A stretch of 64,000 bases of DNA from Cololabis saira (taxonomy: Eukaryota > Chordata > Actinopteri > Beloniformes > Belonidae). Under the pieces are notes generated by a model, which saw only the letters and a list, made by a program, of their open reading frames with translations, had not been told where the DNA came from and did no database searches. Made by a program: the position numbers and the translations under genes. This document shows, one piece after another, positions 62,401-64,000 of the stretch (positions within the stretch are counted from its first letter, which is position 1; every line of letters starts with the position of its first letter). The stretch is taken from NCBI RefSeq assembly GCF_033807715.1, contig NC_084599.1, forward strand, positions 29,968,125-30,032,124. The letters are read 5' to 3'.

Positions 62401-63638
62401 GCCCCTTGATTGTTTTAAATGATATGTCCTTTATTTCTATCAAAATTATAAACAAAACAATAACCAAATCTATCCTACAACTTAATGAAAACAAAAGTTA
62501 ACTTAATCTGATATTACAAGTCTAAAGAAGAGAACAAAAAATTATTTTACAAAAACCTCCTGTCATCACACCGGACATTTGACAGACAAAAGAAAAACTC
62601 CATCACGCCCCCCCGGTGTGTTCTTAACCATTTAAATAAATGGGAAGGTGTAAAAGTTACCAAACAAAAATTCAACATACAGTAAATGGCCACAACACTC
62701 CTCATTGACTCCGTCATACTTGAAAATTTCACTGGCTGCTTTTTTGTAACAAATGCCGACCGATCAAAATATAAATAAACATCTAGAATTTAAGATGAAA
62801 AGGTTCAACCAAATCTAAAGTGAGTATGAATGAATATTATATTCACAAGTTTGATAATCATGTTGTCTTTGTTTAGACCTCTAGGCAGCTGGTATCATCC
62901 TTCCAGGAGGAATTCACAGTGAGACTGGATCTGATGGGTCTGGCCATCGGCAGCCACGGTAGCAACATCCAGCAGGCACGGAAAGTTCCTGGTGTCACTG
63001 CCATCGAGTTGGATGAGGAGACGGGCACATTCAGGATTTATGGGGAGGTAAGTTTAAAAAAAAAAAAAAAAAAGTCAGTCCATTTTATTCTTATGGGTGA
63101 ATGTGTGCACACGGGAAGAAGCTCCACAGATGGTTGAACTGAAGGACTACAAGAAATATCTCCTACTCCTTCAGGCTATATAAGATTTGAAATAAAAGAT
63201 ATTAACCCAAACTGAGTTTAGGAAATTCCCAGTTTTCATATAACTCTTAAGTGGCAGTACAATAAAAAGGCCTCTGTTGATAAAGAGTGTTTTCTGTTTA
63301 ACAGCATCAGTTATACTTTGCAGATTTGTTAGGTGGAAATAAATTGACACATTTCTATAAAAACAATAATATCGAGAAATAGTGTGTACTTCTCTTCACA
63401 TTCCTTTTGTGTATGCTATTTTCAGTGACAGCTCTTTGTGATTATATGAAGCTTTGTATTCTAACTACATGTTGAACATCCAGAACTGAACATGCAGAGT
63501 TGAATAATCGAAGACGTTAGTTCAATGTGTGTAAGTGTTTGTTTTTTTTTGTTTTTCAGACGGCTGAGGCTGTAAAGAAGGCCCGGAACTTTTTGGAGTT
63601 TCTGGAGGATTCTGTCCAGGTGCCCAGGAACCTTGTTG
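55540..63638 (+). CDS. fxr1: Fragile X-related protein 1, first nine coding exons (partial)
   Basis: Exons: 55540-55590, 60144-60196, 60337-60430, 60536-60607, 60718-60866, 61078-61171, 61376-61492, 62877-63047, 63560-63638; all GT-AG, phases join, 293 codons plus one base, continuing beyond the window. Sizes 53, 94, 72, 94, 117, 171 and 79 match the conserved FMR1-family layout. [17 protein letters not shown] opens Tudor/Agenet 1 (about 4-50); Tudor 2 is about 63-115 ([20 protein letters not shown]). KH1 follows with [19 protein letters not shown]; the GxxG loop is GSHG, where human FXR1 has [12 protein letters not shown] and GACRI favour FXR1 over FMR1 and FXR2, as does linkage to ttc14. 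The product is a cytoplasmic RNA-binding translational regulator, important in muscle. RGG region, KH2 and tail are outside. Confidence 0.93.
55921..56062. mobile_element. 142 bp MITE in fxr1 intron 1
   Basis: Inverted ends agcctgaattatggtt and aaccataaattagcct, with an internal GC-rich palindrome built from tacgccgtaggg-type words (ctacggcgtagg, acgctacgccgtagg). A related fragment is at 57113-57200. It is a short fish MITE that can fold into a long hairpin. Confidence 0.75.
56498..57335. mobile_element. hAT-like non-autonomous element in fxr1 intron 1
   Basis: Left end tagggctgcagctatcgaat; right end ttcgaggaatcgtttcagcc with cta, inverted. Subterminal taatcgaatattct and attgattaatcgagtaatcg words match right-side gtaatcgaattactcaaatt. 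acattt flanks both ends, compatible with a target duplication. Contains a nested MITE fragment near the right end. Confidence 0.75.
57113..57200. mobile_element. Fragment of the same MITE as 55921-56062, nested
   Basis: ggctgatttatggttccgcg, then ctacggcgtaggctacggcg. One inverted end is present; the other is lost. It lies inside the hAT-like element at 56498-57335. Confidence 0.6.
57362..58003 (+). pseudogene. 3' end of a non-LTR retrotransposon (RT C-terminus and 3' UTR)
   Basis: The plus frame [19 protein letters not shown], then [20 protein letters not shown] and [13 protein letters not shown] is the C-terminus of a fish LINE reverse transcriptase (WNxL...FKxxxK pattern). A stop follows at 57725-57727; the 3' UTR ends in gaaataaataaaatg and (attg)n, as in CR1/L2-group tails. 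5'-truncated and dead. Confidence 0.7.
58242..58460 (+). mobile_element. Teleost interspersed repeat (aggcaaggcaag type), copy 4
   Basis: gcaaggcaagtttatttgta, tagcacaattcaacacaagg, then gtaatgttttttgccctgat; same order as copy 1 at 18306. Located in fxr1 intron 1. Confidence 0.75.
58470..60143. other. Rest of fxr1 intron 1, nothing recognised
   Basis: AT-rich intron sequence without family-like frames. Minor poly-A and poly-T runs only. Confidence 0.5.
61961..62210 (+). repeat. (ATCC)n microsatellite, ~44 units, plus a short teleost repeat remnant
   Basis: 61961-62135 is an almost pure ATCC run; 62136-62210 continues ggggtctgtctatcgcagtt, caggg and acatcctggacaagtcgcat, a scrambled remnant of the repeat better preserved at 12133-12538. 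Lies in fxr1 intron 7. Ile-His-Pro-Ser and Met-Asp-Gly-Trp frames over it are artefacts. Confidence 0.9.
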
Positions 63639-63775
63639 GTTTGTATAAAAAACATTATTCTCGAATAATTGTTGTAACATAATGACATTTATATTTAGTA
63701 TTTATGTTATTATAACTTCAAACTAAAAGTCCAAAAACATCTGTAGGTTAATTTGGTCATTCAAAATTGTCCATA

Positions 63776-63935
63776 GGTGGTAATGGTTGCGTGCGTACGT
63801 GTGTGTGTGTGCGTGTGTTTCCCCGGGGTTGCATCAGGAAAGACATCGGATGTAAAACCTTTGCCATATCGATGTGCTGACCCGCTGTGGCGACCCCTCC
63901 TCTTAGAGGGAATAAGCTGAAATGGTAGTGAGAGA
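63776..63935 (+). mobile_element. 3' tail of a LINE-derived teleost repeat
   Basis: A gtgtgtgtgtg run is followed by ccccggggttgcatcaggaa, agacatcggatgtaaaacct, and ctgacccgctgtggcgaccc ending near agagggaataagctgaaa. This order is familiar from RTE-type LINE or SINE tails in fishes. It lies just after fxr1 exon 9. Confidence 0.6.
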
Positions 63936-64000
63936 GAGCTTTCATACAAAACAAAAAGAGAGAGTTGCAGTGATTTATTTCAGCTCTGAAGTGCACACAT

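Overview
The window is nuclear DNA of a ray-finned fish, most probably a percomorph teleost. It holds two widely spaced, intron-rich vertebrate genes with GT-AG introns (ttc14 and fxr1, close neighbours in vertebrates), abundant (CA)n and (ATCC)n microsatellites, and many interspersed repeats of teleost type. There is no sign of prokaryotic organisation.

Layout. 1-2846 is the 5' end of an endogenous retrovirus or LTR retrotransposon running on the minus strand out of the window: a 1.97 kb LTR, a primer-binding site resembling the complement of tRNA-Met, and a leader with four diverged repeats. 2847-4850 holds a 374 bp MITE and unassigned sequence. 5862-13305 (minus) is a reconstructed four-exon gene for a roughly 1,970-residue secreted mucin-like protein: a signal-peptide exon, one 5.7 kb Thr/Pro/Ser/Ala exon made of short PTS repeats plus a 303 bp (101-codon) tandem array, and two short C-terminal exons. 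16049-29633 (plus) is complete ttc14 in 12 coding exons (800 residues); its introns contain a 1.25 kb TIR element, several teleost repeats and a displaced fragment of the mucin repeat. 29.6-55.5 kb has no recognised gene. It contains a possible 113-codon secreted-peptide ORF at 33.9-34.3 kb (minus), unexplained complex sequence that may hold conserved regulatory elements, a 3 kb inverted-repeat element (48.05-51.01 kb), a dead Tc1-like transposase, nested hAT-like elements and an 11-bp satellite family just upstream of fxr1. 55540-63638 (plus) holds the first nine coding exons of fxr1, through Tudor 1, Tudor 2 and KH1; the gene continues past the right edge.

The genes do not form an operon or pathway. 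ttc14 (S1 + TPR, likely nuclear RNA-related) and fxr1 (RNA-binding translational regulator) are same-strand neighbours, as in other vertebrates. The mucin-like gene is an independent, fast-evolving locus. It and its repeat dynamics are the best candidate for something undescribed; I see no evidence of a novel multi-gene system. All family assignments come from reading the translations and from memory of the families. No database search was run.
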